Assembly (NCBI GenBank): GCA_046728935.1
Contig: JBKPFS010000158.1
Coordinates: forward strand, 1 to 13,064
DNA: 13,064 nt
Reading direction: 5' to 3'
Source of the DNA: DATAFO01 sp046728935
Lineage (GTDB): Bacteria > Actinomycetota > Thermoleophilia > Solirubrobacterales > 70-9
Positions 7,181 to 13,064 of this stretch are shown here, one piece after another. The notes under the pieces are model-generated. The model saw only the letters and a program-made list of their open reading frames with translations. It did no database searches and was not told the origin of the DNA. Both the position numbers and the translations under genes were made by a program. Each line of letters opens with the position of its first letter. Position 1 is the stretch's first letter.

Positions 7181-7203
7181 GCCGGCGATTCTTGGCTACC
7201 AGG

Positions 7204-7221
7204 CTAAGAAACCGCTAAGAA
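7204..7221. promoter_or_regulatory. Direct repeat, candidate autoregulatory box of the response regulator
   Basis: CTAAGAA occurs at 7204-7210 and 7215-7221, again with an 11-bp period. On the minus strand it reads TTCTTAGCGGTTTCTTAG. It has the same layout as the site at 5123-5140; the shared consensus is TTCTYAGCNNNTTCTYAG. It lies 24-41 bp before the regulator's ATG, overlapping the stop of the upstream PHP gene, where an activator would contact polymerase. Binding by the adjacent regulator is inferred. Confidence 0.6.
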
Positions 7222-8033
7222 CGGGGCGGCACCTGCGGCTCGCCCAGCCCGTAGGTGTCGTAGGCGCCAAAGCGGCTGAAGGTCTTGTGCGTCGGGCCGT
7301 GGAAGTCCGACGAGCCCGTGGGGACGAGATCGAACTCCCGGCAGAGCTCCAGCAGGTGCGCGGTTTGATCACGCGTGTGATCGGGGTAGAAGGCCTCGAT
7401 CCCGTCCAGGCCGACGTCGCGGACGAGGCTCCCGACCAGGTCTCGGACCTGCTCCGGGTCCGTGACGTCCCAGTAGGGATGCGCGACGGCGGTAACTCCT
7501 CCCGCCTCGTGGATGAGCTCGATCGCCTGCTCGGCGCTGGGCCACCGCCGGGCCACGAACGCCTTCGCCCCGGGGACCAGGTACTCCTCGAAGAACGGGC
7601 CCAGGTCGGGACCGGCGCCGGCGGCGCGGGCGATGTGAGGGCGACCGATCGAGTCGGCCGCGCCGGCTTCGGCGACCGCGCGCTCGCAGGAGACCTCGCC
7701 CCCGTGCTCGTTGAGCCGCTCGATGATCTCCCTGGCCCGATTGATGCGCTCCTGCTGGGCCCACTCGCACGCTGGGGCGATTGCCTCGACGTCGACCCAG
7801 TAGCCGAGCATGTGCAGGTCGTCGGAGTAGCGGTGGACGCAGGACATCTCGACAGCGGGCACGTTCTCGATCCCGGCGGCGGCGGCCGCCTCGGTCGCCT
7901 CCGCCACGCCCGCGACCGCGTCGTGGTCGGTCAGGGACATCACCTCCACGCCCGCCTCGGCTGCAGCCCGCGCGACGTCACCGGGCGCAAGCTGGCCGTC
8001 CGATACCGTCGAGTGTGCTTGCAAGTCGATCAA
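7215..8033 (-). CDS. PHP-domain metal-dependent phosphoesterase (YciV/RnmA/TrpH-like)
   Basis: This 272-residue protein follows the PHP pattern throughout: DLQAHSTVSDG (3-13), LTDHD with D36 and H37, E62 in PAVEMS, H74 in DLHMLGY, H185 in AVAHPYW, and D243/H245 in GSSDFHG. Relatives hydrolyse phosphoester bonds in short nucleotides or 5' RNA ends, or nucleoside 3',5'-bisphosphates, using a metal cluster. The first His of the usual DLHxHS motif is Gln here (Q5), while H7 and the other ligands are kept. Removal of 3',5'-bisphosphates such as PAP would fit a genome that makes PAPS, but that is inference. The start is TTG at 8033, chosen because it opens directly into the conserved IDLQAHS strand. 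No strong Shine-Dalgarno sequence precedes it. The gene is divergent from the Rrf2 gene with only 18 bp between the starts. Confidence 0.8.
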   Translation of the reverse strand: MIDLQAHSTVSDGQLAPGDVARAAAEAGVEVMSLTDHDAVAGVAEATEAAAAAGIENVPAVEMSCVHRYSDDLHMLGYWVDVEAIAPACEWAQQERINRAREIIERLNEHGGEVSCERAVAEAGAADSIGRPHIARAAGAGPDLGPFFEEYLVPGAKAFVARRWPSAEQAIELIHEAGGVTAVAHPYWDVTDPEQVRDLVGSLVRDVGLDGIEAFYPDHTRDQTAHLLELCREFDLVPTGSSDFHGPTHKTFSRFGAYDTYGLGEPQVPPRS

Positions 8034-8042
8034 ACCGATCGA
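8026..8042. promoter_or_regulatory. Inverted repeat in the divergent PHP/Rrf2 gap, possible operator
   Basis: TCGATC (8026-8031) and GATCGA (8037-8042) form a perfect 6-bp inverted repeat around AAACC, centred between the two divergent starts. GATC-rich words are frequent in this DNA, so chance is possible. The position would suit autoregulation by the Rrf2 protein. Confidence 0.3.
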
Positions 8043-8051
8043 GAACTCTAG

Positions 8052-8510
8052 ATGCGGATCTCAGCCAAAGCCGACTACGCGCTCCGCGCCGCCCTGGAGC
8101 TTGCGTCCGCGGACGAGGACGAGCCCGTCAAGGGGGAACGAATCGCCGAGGCGCAGCACATCCCGCTGCAGTTCCTCGAGCACATCCTGCTCGAGCTCAA
8201 GCACGCGCGCCTGGTGCAGGCCCGCCGGGGGGCGCGCGGGGGCTACTGGCTCGCCCGCCCGGCCGACGAAGTGACGCTCGCCGACGTGATCCGCGCGGTC
8301 GAGGGCCCCCTGGCGAACATCCACGAGAACGCTCCGGAGGAGCTTCACTATTCCGGCGCGGCGGAGCGCCTGCGGGACGTCTGGGTGGCGGTGAGACAGG
8401 GCCTTCGAGCGGTGCTCGAGAACGTCACTCTCGCCGACGTGGCCCGCGGCGAGCTCCCGTGGCGAATCGACGCGATCCTCAACGACCCAGAGGCCTGGAT
8501 CAAGCGCTGA
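8052..8510 (+). CDS. Rrf2-family transcriptional regulator without Fe-S cysteines (CymR-like)
   Basis: This 152-residue protein starts MRISAKADYALRAALELA, the typical Rrf2 helix. It continues with a winged helix-turn-helix (GERIAEAQHIPLQFLEHILLEL) and the wing VQARRGARGGYWLARPADEVTLADVIRAVEGP. It contains no Cys at all, so it cannot hold the cluster of IscR, NsrR or RirA and belongs with the cluster-free branch. CymR of Bacillus, the best-known member of that branch, controls sulfur and cysteine genes. The next gene, 2 nt away, is a TSUP anion transporter, and the sulfate operon lies in the same window. A sulfur-responsive repressor is the most reasonable role, but the effector cannot be read from sequence. 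GAGA at 8041-8044 is a weak ribosome site 7 nt before the ATG. Confidence 0.85.
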   Translation: MRISAKADYALRAALELASADEDEPVKGERIAEAQHIPLQFLEHILLELKHARLVQARRGARGGYWLARPADEVTLADVIRAVEGPLANIHENAPEELHYSGAAERLRDVWVAVRQGLRAVLENVTLADVARGELPWRIDAILNDPEAWIKR

Positions 8511-8512
8511 CC

Positions 8513-9451
8513 ATGGACCCGGCAGTCGTCGTCTTCGGCTTTGGAATCGGCCTCCTGATCGGGATGACCGGCATGGGCGGCGGATCGCTGATGACGCCGC
8601 TGCTGATCCTCGTCTTCGGGATCCATCCGGTAACCGCGGTTGGCACAGACATCTTTTACGGCGCCGTGACGAAGACGGTCGGCGGCTGGCGGCACCTGAA
8701 GCACCAGACCGTCCATCGCGGGATCGCCTTCTGGCTCGCGGTTGGCAGTGTGCCGATGGCCATCGCCGGCGTCTGGCTGATCGAGATCCTCCAGCGCAAT
8801 TACGGCGAGGACGACGTGAACAAGGTTGTGTTGGGGATGGTCGCCTCGGCGCTGCTCGTGGTCGGCGTCGCGACACTGATCCGGGCGCTCTTCCTTCGGG
8901 ACGTGATTCCCGAGCGGTACGCCATCCACCTGTATCGCCGCCACATCGTCGCGGCGGTGATCACCGGAGCCGTCACCGGCTTCGTGATCGGCCTCACCTC
9001 GGCAGGAAGCGGAACCCTGATCGCGCTGGTCCTGATTGCGGTCTTCCGACTCACGCCTCAACGTGTCGTCGGCACCGACGTCTTCCATGCCGCCGTGCTG
9101 CTCTGGGCCGCCGGCGCTGCGCACTGGGTCGGGGGCAACGTGGATCTAGGGCTCGCGGGCAACATCCTTGTCGGCTCGATCCCGGGGGTGCTGATCGGTA
9201 GCCAGCTCGCGATCAAGGTCCGGACCGGCCTTCTGCGCAACGCCCTGGGGCTCGTCCTCGTCGCCTCGTCCATCACCCTGATCACCAAGGAGCACGTGCC
9301 GCAGGCGGTCCTGATCCCGTCGCTCACCGTGGCTGCCCTGGTGATCGCGGGCCTGTTTGCCGTCCAGATCGGCCTTCATCGCCAGGCCGAGCGCCGTGGG
9401 CAGCCTCGGCGGGCGACTGTGGCAACCAGCCAGAGCGGGGCCCCCGGGTAA
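8513..9451 (+). CDS. TSUP-family (TauE/SafE) membrane transporter
   Basis: This 312-residue protein is strongly hydrophobic with about eight membrane segments in two related halves. The signature of the first half is G17-MTGMGGGS followed by PVTAVGTD. The second half has T162-SAGSGTL and LTPQRVVGTD. TSUP proteins move sulfite, sulfoacetate, taurine-derived or other small anions, or take up sulfate. The substrate and direction are not deducible here. The frame is open upstream to 7781, but the first ATG that begins a membrane segment is at 8513, 2 nt after the Rrf2 stop, and the upstream extension is Arg-rich out-of-frame readthrough of the Rrf2 gene. No clear Shine-Dalgarno sequence is seen, so translation is probably coupled to the Rrf2 gene. 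The pairing suggests a sulfur-anion role. Confidence 0.87.
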   Translation: MDPAVVVFGFGIGLLIGMTGMGGGSLMTPLLILVFGIHPVTAVGTDIFYGAVTKTVGGWRHLKHQTVHRGIAFWLAVGSVPMAIAGVWLIEILQRNYGEDDVNKVVLGMVASALLVVGVATLIRALFLRDVIPERYAIHLYRRHIVAAVITGAVTGFVIGLTSAGSGTLIALVLIAVFRLTPQRVVGTDVFHAAVLLWAAGAAHWVGGNVDLGLAGNILVGSIPGVLIGSQLAIKVRTGLLRNALGLVLVASSITLITKEHVPQAVLIPSLTVAALVIAGLFAVQIGLHRQAERRGQPRRATVATSQSGAPG

Positions 9452-9454
9452 TCT
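9449..9454 (+). promoter_or_regulatory. Candidate leaderless -10 element for the acyl-CoA dehydrogenase
   Basis: TAATCT overlaps the stop codon of the transporter gene and ends 8 nt before the GTG at 9463. The hexamer, the pyrimidine run and the spacing closely match those before sir (198-212). No Shine-Dalgarno sequence lies between, and no -35 is evident. It matches only three of six TATAAT positions, so the case rests on the similarity to the sir start. Confidence 0.35.
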
Positions 9455-9462
9455 CCCCTCCG

Positions 9463-10719
9463 GTGGACTTCGATCTTACTCCGAGGGTCGAGGAGCTTCG
9501 CGAGCGGATTCGCGCCTTCCTCTCGGAGCACGTGTATCCGGTCGAGCTCGAGGCGCTTGGGGCCCTCGACGAGGAGGTGGAGGCCGGGGTGCCGTACCCG
9601 CGGATCCTGGTCGAGATCCGCGAGCGGGCGAAGGCCGAGGGGCTGTGGAACCTGTTCATGCCCGATGAGGAGCATGGCGCGGGCCTCACCAACTGGGAGT
9701 ACGGCGTGCTCTGCGAGGAGATGGGCCGCAGCCCGGCGATCGCGCCGATGGCCTTCAACTGCTCGGCCCCCGACACGGGGAATATGGAGATCCTCGCGGA
9801 GCACGGGACGCCGGAGCAGAAGCAGCGCTGGCTCGAGCCGCTGCTCGAGGGCGAGATCCGCTCCTGCTTCTCGATGACCGAGCCGGAGGTCTCGGGCTCC
9901 GACCCGACCACGTTGCGGACCCGCGCCGAGCTGGACGGCGGCGAGTGGGTGATCAACGGCCACAAGTGGTTCACGTCGGGCGCGGTCGGCGCCGACGTCG
10001 CGATCGTCATGGTCGTGACGGATCCCGAGGCGCATCAGTACGCCCGCGCGTCGATGATCCTCGTGCCCACCGACAACCCAGGCTTCGAGCTCGTGCGACC
10101 GGTGCCGGTGATGGGCCACGACGGCGGTCCCGGGCACTGCGAGATCCGCTACGAGGACTGCCGGGTGCCTGAGGAGAACCTGCTCGGCCCGCGCCAGGCC
10201 GGCTTCGTGATCGCACAGGACCGGCTGGGGCCGGGGCGGATCCACCACTGCATGCGCGCGATCGGCACCTGCGAGCGGGCGATCGAGATGATGTGCAGGC
10301 GCGCCAATGAGCGCGAGGCCTTCGGTTCGAAGCTGGCCGACAAGCAGTTCGTCCAGGACTTCATCGCCAAGTCGCGCATGGAGACCGATCAGGCTCGGCT
10401 CCTGACGCTCCTCGCCGCCTGGAAGATGGACACGCAGGGCAAGCGGGAGGCCCGTCAGGAGATCTCGATGATCAAGGTCGTGGCGGCGAACGTCGTCATG
10501 GACGTCCTCGACCGCGCGATCCAGGTCCACGGCGCGCTGGGCATGTCCGACGACACTCCGCTCGCCGGCATGTGGCGCTTCTCCCGCATGCTCAAGGTCG
10601 CCGACGGCCCGGACGAGGTCCACAAGATGGTGATCGCCCGCCGCGAGCTCAACCGCTGGGCGAAGGAGGCCGAGGCCGAGGAGGCCGCGACCGCCGCCGA
10701 GCCCGCCCGGGTCGGCTAG
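9463..10719 (+). CDS. Acyl-CoA dehydrogenase of the ACAD10/ACAD11 family
   Basis: This 418-residue flavoprotein shows the N-terminal helical, middle beta and C-terminal helical parts of acyl-CoA dehydrogenases. SMTEPEVSGSDPT and WVINGHKWFTSGA lie in the FAD/substrate region. G256-PGRIHHCM264, MDTQGKREARQEISMIK and A380-D-G-P-D-E-V-H are words I associate with the ACAD10/11 branch rather than MCAD or SCAD. At the position of the usual catalytic Glu of MCAD (YEG) there is D381 (ADG). In animals this branch works with an APH-type kinase domain on 4-hydroxyacyl-CoA via a phosphorylated intermediate. The next gene, convergent at 10 bp, encodes that kinase type. GTG at 9463 is the first start that gives the normal N-terminus MDFDLTPRVEELRERI. 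Ordinary 2,3-dehydrogenation of an unknown acyl-CoA is the alternative. Confidence 0.88.
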   Translation: MDFDLTPRVEELRERIRAFLSEHVYPVELEALGALDEEVEAGVPYPRILVEIRERAKAEGLWNLFMPDEEHGAGLTNWEYGVLCEEMGRSPAIAPMAFNCSAPDTGNMEILAEHGTPEQKQRWLEPLLEGEIRSCFSMTEPEVSGSDPTTLRTRAELDGGEWVINGHKWFTSGAVGADVAIVMVVTDPEAHQYARASMILVPTDNPGFELVRPVPVMGHDGGPGHCEIRYEDCRVPEENLLGPRQAGFVIAQDRLGPGRIHHCMRAIGTCERAIEMMCRRANEREAFGSKLADKQFVQDFIAKSRMETDQARLLTLLAAWKMDTQGKREARQEISMIKVVAANVVMDVLDRAIQVHGALGMSDDTPLAGMWRFSRMLKVADGPDEVHKMVIARRELNRWAKEAEAEEAATAAEPARVG

Positions 10720-10732
10720 TCGCCGCCGACTA
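10717..10732. terminator. Palindrome joining two convergent stop codons, possible bidirectional terminator
   Basis: TAGTCG (10717-10722) and CGACTA (10727-10732) form a perfect 6-bp stem with a CCGC loop. The outer TAG on each strand is the stop codon of the ACAD and APH genes, respectively. There is no T-tract on either side, so termination strength is doubtful. Confidence 0.3.
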
Positions 10733-11800
10733 CCCCAGCCGGCGCTCCGCCTCGTCGGCCGCCGCGGCGAGGGCCTCGAGGTTGCGCCCGAAGCGCTCGA
10801 CGGCCTCGTCGGGCGCGCCGTACTGCCCCGCCGAGTAGCGCTTGTAGACGCCCTGCAGGATGATCGCCAGCTTCCACAGGCCGAGCGCGACGTAGAAGTC
10901 GATCTCGGAGAGGTCGCGTCCGGAACGCTCCGAGTAGCGCTCGCGCACCTCCTCCCGTGTCGGGAACCCCGGCGCCATCGTCGCCGGCTCGAGCAGTGGG
11001 ACCAGCTCGTCGTGCTCCTCGCCCCAGTACACGAGCAGCATCCCGACGTCGGCGAGGGGATCTCCGAGCGTGCAGAGCTCCCAGTCGACCACCGCGGCGA
11101 CCTCACCGGTTTCGGTGAGGATCATGTTGTCGAGCCGGTAGTCGCCGTGGACGATCGCCGCCGGCCCCTGATCGGGAATCCGCCTCACCAGCCGGGCGTG
11201 CACGTCGTCGACGAGCGGCACCTCCCGGGTCTTCGACTTCTCCCACTGACCCTGCCAGCGGTGGAGCTGGCGCGCGACGTAGTCCTGCTTCTTGCCGAGC
11301 TCGCCGAGCCCGACCTCGTCCGGGTCGACCGCGTGAATGTCGACCAGCGTGTCGACCACGCGCTCGCCGATCGCGCGTCGGTCCGAGTGCTCGGGAAACA
11401 GCTCGGCGTCGGCGCGCGCCCGCAGGATCGGCCCCTCGACAAACTCCATGACGTAAAACGGCGCCCCGTTCACCGACTCGTCCTCGCACAGCCCCACGGT
11501 CGGGGCGACGGGGACGTCGGACGCGGCCATCGCCGCGACGATCCGGTGCTCGCGGGACATGTCGTGCGCGGAGGCGAGGCGCTTACCCAGCGGCGGCCGG
11601 CGCAGCGCCCAGCGGCCACCGGCCGCGTCGGACACCGAGTACGTGAGGTTGGAGTGTCCGCCGGCGATCCGCTCGAACCGAAGCGGGAGCTCCACGCCCG
11701 GGACGTTGCGCTCGAACCAGCCCGCCACCCCGGCGCGGTCGATGCCGTCCGGGACCTCGGCGTCCGCCTCCGCAGCGGCGCTAGCCTCCTCCGCGCTCAC
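10730..11800 (-). CDS. APH-family phosphotransferase, ACAD10/11-type kinase (LvaA-like)
   Basis: This 356-residue protein has the aminoglycoside-phosphotransferase/choline-kinase fold. An N-lobe with GGHSNLTYSV and a nucleotide-binding region is followed by the catalytic loop H218-G-D220-YRLDN225 and the metal-binding D239-W-E. The words VAPTVGLCEDESVNGAPFYVMEFVEG and DWELCTLGDPLADVG are typical of the ACAD10/11-type branch rather than of antibiotic-resistance enzymes. By analogy with Pseudomonas LvaA and animal ACAD10/11, it may phosphorylate the 4-hydroxyl of a hydroxyacyl-CoA, which the neighbouring ACAD then processes. GTG at 11800 has no Shine-Dalgarno sequence; TATGCT on the minus strand (11807-11812) ends 6 nt before it, suiting a leaderless start. 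It converges on the ACAD and diverges from the HAD gene, 11 bp away. Confidence 0.87.
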   Translation of the reverse strand: MSAEEASAAAEADAEVPDGIDRAGVAGWFERNVPGVELPLRFERIAGGHSNLTYSVSDAAGGRWALRRPPLGKRLASAHDMSREHRIVAAMAASDVPVAPTVGLCEDESVNGAPFYVMEFVEGPILRARADAELFPEHSDRRAIGERVVDTLVDIHAVDPDEVGLGELGKKQDYVARQLHRWQGQWEKSKTREVPLVDDVHARLVRRIPDQGPAAIVHGDYRLDNMILTETGEVAAVVDWELCTLGDPLADVGMLLVYWGEEHDELVPLLEPATMAPGFPTREEVRERYSERSGRDLSEIDFYVALGLWKLAIILQGVYKRYSAGQYGAPDEAVERFGRNLEALAAAADEAERRLG

Positions 11801-11806
11801 GGAGCA

Positions 11807-11812
11807 AGCATA
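11807..11812 (-). promoter_or_regulatory. Candidate leaderless -10 element for the APH-type kinase gene
   Basis: On the minus strand TATGCT matches four of six TATAAT positions and ends 6 nt before the GTG at 11800. It lies in the 11-bp gap between the divergent kinase and HAD genes and touches the ATG of the latter through a CATATG palindrome (11809-11814). Confidence 0.3.
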
Positions 11813-12432
11813 TGTCGGAGCCTGCCCACAAGAGAGCGCTCGTGGTCGACTTCGGCGGCGTGCTGACGACCAGCATCTGGCCGGCGTTCGCCCAGTTCTG
11901 CGAGGCGGAGGGCCTCGCGCCCGACGCCGTCCGCGAGCTCTTCCGCGGCGACGCCAAGGCGCTCGGCCTGCTGCGACAGCTCGAGACCGGCGAGCTCGAC
12001 GCGGCCGAGTTCGAGCCCCGGTTCGGCGCCCTGCTCGGGGTGGCGGAGACCAACGGCCTGATCGAGCGGCTGTTCGCCGGCCTCCGTCCCGACGAGGCGA
12101 TGATCGAAGCCGTGCGCAGGGCCCGCGCGGCCCGGATCCGGACCGGCCTGATCTCGAACTCCTGGGGCCTCGGGATCTACGACCGGGCTCCCACCGAGCG
12201 CTTCGACGCCTCGGTGATCTCGGGCGAGGTCGGCCTTCACAAGCCGCAGCCGGAGATCTTCGAACTCGCGTGCGAGCGGCTCGGGGTGAAGCCGGCGGAA
12301 TCCGTCTTCGTCGACGACCTGCGGGAGAACTGCGCCGGGGCGGAGGCGGTGGGAATGACCGCGGTGCTTCACCGCTCGAGCGCCGAGACGATCGCCCGGC
12401 TGGAGGACCTGCTCGGGGTCGAGCTTCGCTAA
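11812..12432 (+). CDS. HAD-superfamily hydrolase, subfamily IA (ACAD10 N-terminal-domain type)
   Basis: This 206-residue protein carries all four HAD motifs. The nucleophile is D13 in VVDFGGVLT, motif II S115 in LISNSWG, motif III K144 in GLHKPQPEIF and motif IV D168-D169 in VFVDDLRENC. A helical cap occupies about 18-90. The second Asp of the usual DxD is Gly (DFGGV), as in the subgroup that includes the N-terminal domain of ACAD10 and proteins related to the epoxide-hydrolase N-domain phosphatase. It could be a phosphatase for a phosphorylated acyl intermediate or a small metabolite; the substrate is unknown. GGAG at 11801-11804 sits 7 nt before the ATG. The gene is divergent from the kinase gene, and its stop overlaps that of the convergent permease gene by 4 bp. 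Confidence 0.82.
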   Translation: MSEPAHKRALVVDFGGVLTTSIWPAFAQFCEAEGLAPDAVRELFRGDAKALGLLRQLETGELDAAEFEPRFGALLGVAETNGLIERLFAGLRPDEAMIEAVRRARAARIRTGLISNSWGLGIYDRAPTERFDASVISGEVGLHKPQPEIFELACERLGVKPAESVFVDDLRENCAGAEAVGMTAVLHRSSAETIARLEDLLGVELR

Positions 12433-13064
12433 GACCCCGCGGCGATCAGCGCCACCCCGCCGAGGGCCAGCGCGACGCCCACGCGTTGCGGCCCGACGAG
12501 CCGCTCCTTGAGGAAGACCCGCGCCAGCAGCACCGTCACCGCCGAGTACAGGGAACCCGCGACCGCGACGAGGGCGAGCAGCCCGTGGTTGGTGGCCACG
12601 GCGAAGAGCGTGTTCGCGGTGACGTCGAAGCAGCCGATGGCCAACAGGGCAGGCCATAGGTCGCGATCGATCCGCATCGATGGACGCGAGAGGAGCGCGG
12701 CGACGAGCAGCGTCGCGACGCCTCCGGCCCGCGCGACGACGATCGTCCACGCGGGCTGGTCGGGGGCGCTCGCGTCCAGGGCGAGGAAGAAGGTGCCGAA
12801 GCCGAGCGCCGCCAGGGCCGCAAGCCCGATCGATGCCCGGCCCGCGGCACGCCACTCGGGGTCCGGCTCGCGCGCGACGAGGACGACGCCCGCGATCGCG
12901 GCGGCCGCGCCAAACGCCTGGATCGTGCTGGGATCCTCGCCCTGGGCGAGCCCGCCCGCGACCGGCACCAGGACCCCCAGGGCGCCGATCGTCGCGACCA
13001 CGCTGACCGAGCCGAGCGCCATCGCCCGGTAGAAGGCACCGAGGGCGAGCACAACCGCGGCGCC
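12429..13064 (-). CDS. EamA/DMT-family permease, N-terminus cut off by window end
   Basis: The last 211 codons are visible; the frame stays open to the right edge, and the GTG at 13052 is an internal Val codon in a membrane segment rather than a real start. Normal members have about 290 residues and ten membrane segments in two EamA halves. The end of the first half (ALGSVSVVATIGALGVLVPVAGG) and the whole second half (from about GRASIGLAALAALGFGTFF to the end) are present. The late segment LYSAVTVLLARVFLKERL is a hallmark of EamA proteins. It would export or exchange small metabolites across the cytoplasmic membrane; the substrate is unknown. The stop TAG overlaps the stop TAA of the convergent HAD gene. 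Confidence 0.85.
   Translation of the reverse strand, partial: GAAVVLALGAFYRAMALGSVSVVATIGALGVLVPVAGGLAQGEDPSTIQAFGAAAAIAGVVLVAREPDPEWRAAGRASIGLAALAALGFGTFFLALDASAPDQPAWTIVVARAGGVATLLVAALLSRPSMRIDRDLWPALLAIGCFDVTANTLFAVATNHGLLALVAVAGSLYSAVTVLLARVFLKERLVGPQRVGVALALGGVALIAAGS

Noticed and set aside
8018..8025. CTTGCAAG palindrome near the PHP start
   Set aside because: It lies inside the PHP coding region at conserved residues (LQA) and is too short to treat as an operator.
7781..8512. In-frame N-terminal extension of the TSUP transporter
   Set aside because: The extension is Arg/Pro-rich, overlaps the PHP gene antisense and the Rrf2 gene out of frame, and the ATG at 8513 gives a normal TSUP N-terminus.
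9376..11106. Long minus-strand open frame (576 codons) across the acyl-CoA dehydrogenase
   Set aside because: It is antisense to a well-supported ACAD gene and starts inside the APH gene in another frame; no motif was seen in it.
1..13064. CRISPR arrays, tRNA/rRNA genes, insertion sequences, phage or plasmid functions
   Set aside because: No repeat-spacer pattern, no recognisable cloverleaf or rRNA segment, and no transposase or integrase motif was seen; nearly all of the sequence is covered by housekeeping-type genes.

Overview
The window is GC-rich, gene-dense DNA. Codon use, short or overlapping gene junctions, OmpR-type two-component genes, a Cys-less Rrf2 regulator and Gly/Lys/Asp-rich RTX-like repeats suggest a high-GC actinobacterium, most likely Thermoleophilia/Solirubrobacterales-like. 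That placement is inference; no rRNA or marker gene is present.

Layout. (1) 2-139: 3' tail of an RTX-like secreted protein, followed by a GC hairpin. (2) 212-4520 (+): a tightly overlapping sulfate-assimilation operon in the order sulfite reductase, Fe-S (APS-type) reductase cysH, ATP sulfurylase sat, APS kinase cysC. An AT-rich promoter region with a near-perfect dyad precedes it. (3) 4530-7180 (-): an OmpR/PhoB-type response regulator, its histidine kinase (4-nt overlap), then a small exported protein with a duplicated Cys-pair unit. A near-identical 11-bp-period direct repeat lies before the regulator and again before the exported-protein gene, which points to autoregulation and a local target. 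(4) 7215-8033 (-): a PHP-domain phosphoesterase, divergent from (5) 8052-9451 (+): a Rrf2-family regulator and a TSUP (TauE/SafE-type) transporter. (6) 9463-12432: an acyl-CoA dehydrogenase (+), an APH-type phosphotransferase (-) and a HAD hydrolase (+). These are the three modules fused in animal ACAD10 (HAD-APH-ACAD), here as three adjacent genes. (7) 12429-13064 (-): an EamA/DMT permease cut off by the window end.

How the genes fit together. Sat makes APS. CysH, carrying the CC...CxxC iron-sulfur ligands, can reduce APS directly to sulfite, and Sir reduces sulfite to sulfide. CysC would divert APS to PAPS, probably for sulfonation. The Rrf2/TSUP pair is a plausible sulfur-responsive regulator and anion transporter, and the dyad before sir is a candidate operator. 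The ACAD/APH/HAD trio resembles the 4-hydroxyacyl-CoA route of ACAD10/11 and of bacterial levulinate catabolism, in which a kinase phosphorylates the 4-hydroxyl and the ACAD-like enzyme acts on the phosphorylated CoA ester.

Several genes that appear to start transcripts (sir, the ACAD, the APH) lack a Shine-Dalgarno sequence and have a TAnnCT hexamer 6-8 nt before the start codon, which fits leaderless transcription. Genes inside operons mostly carry good Shine-Dalgarno sites. No tRNA, rRNA, CRISPR array, insertion sequence or phage gene was seen.
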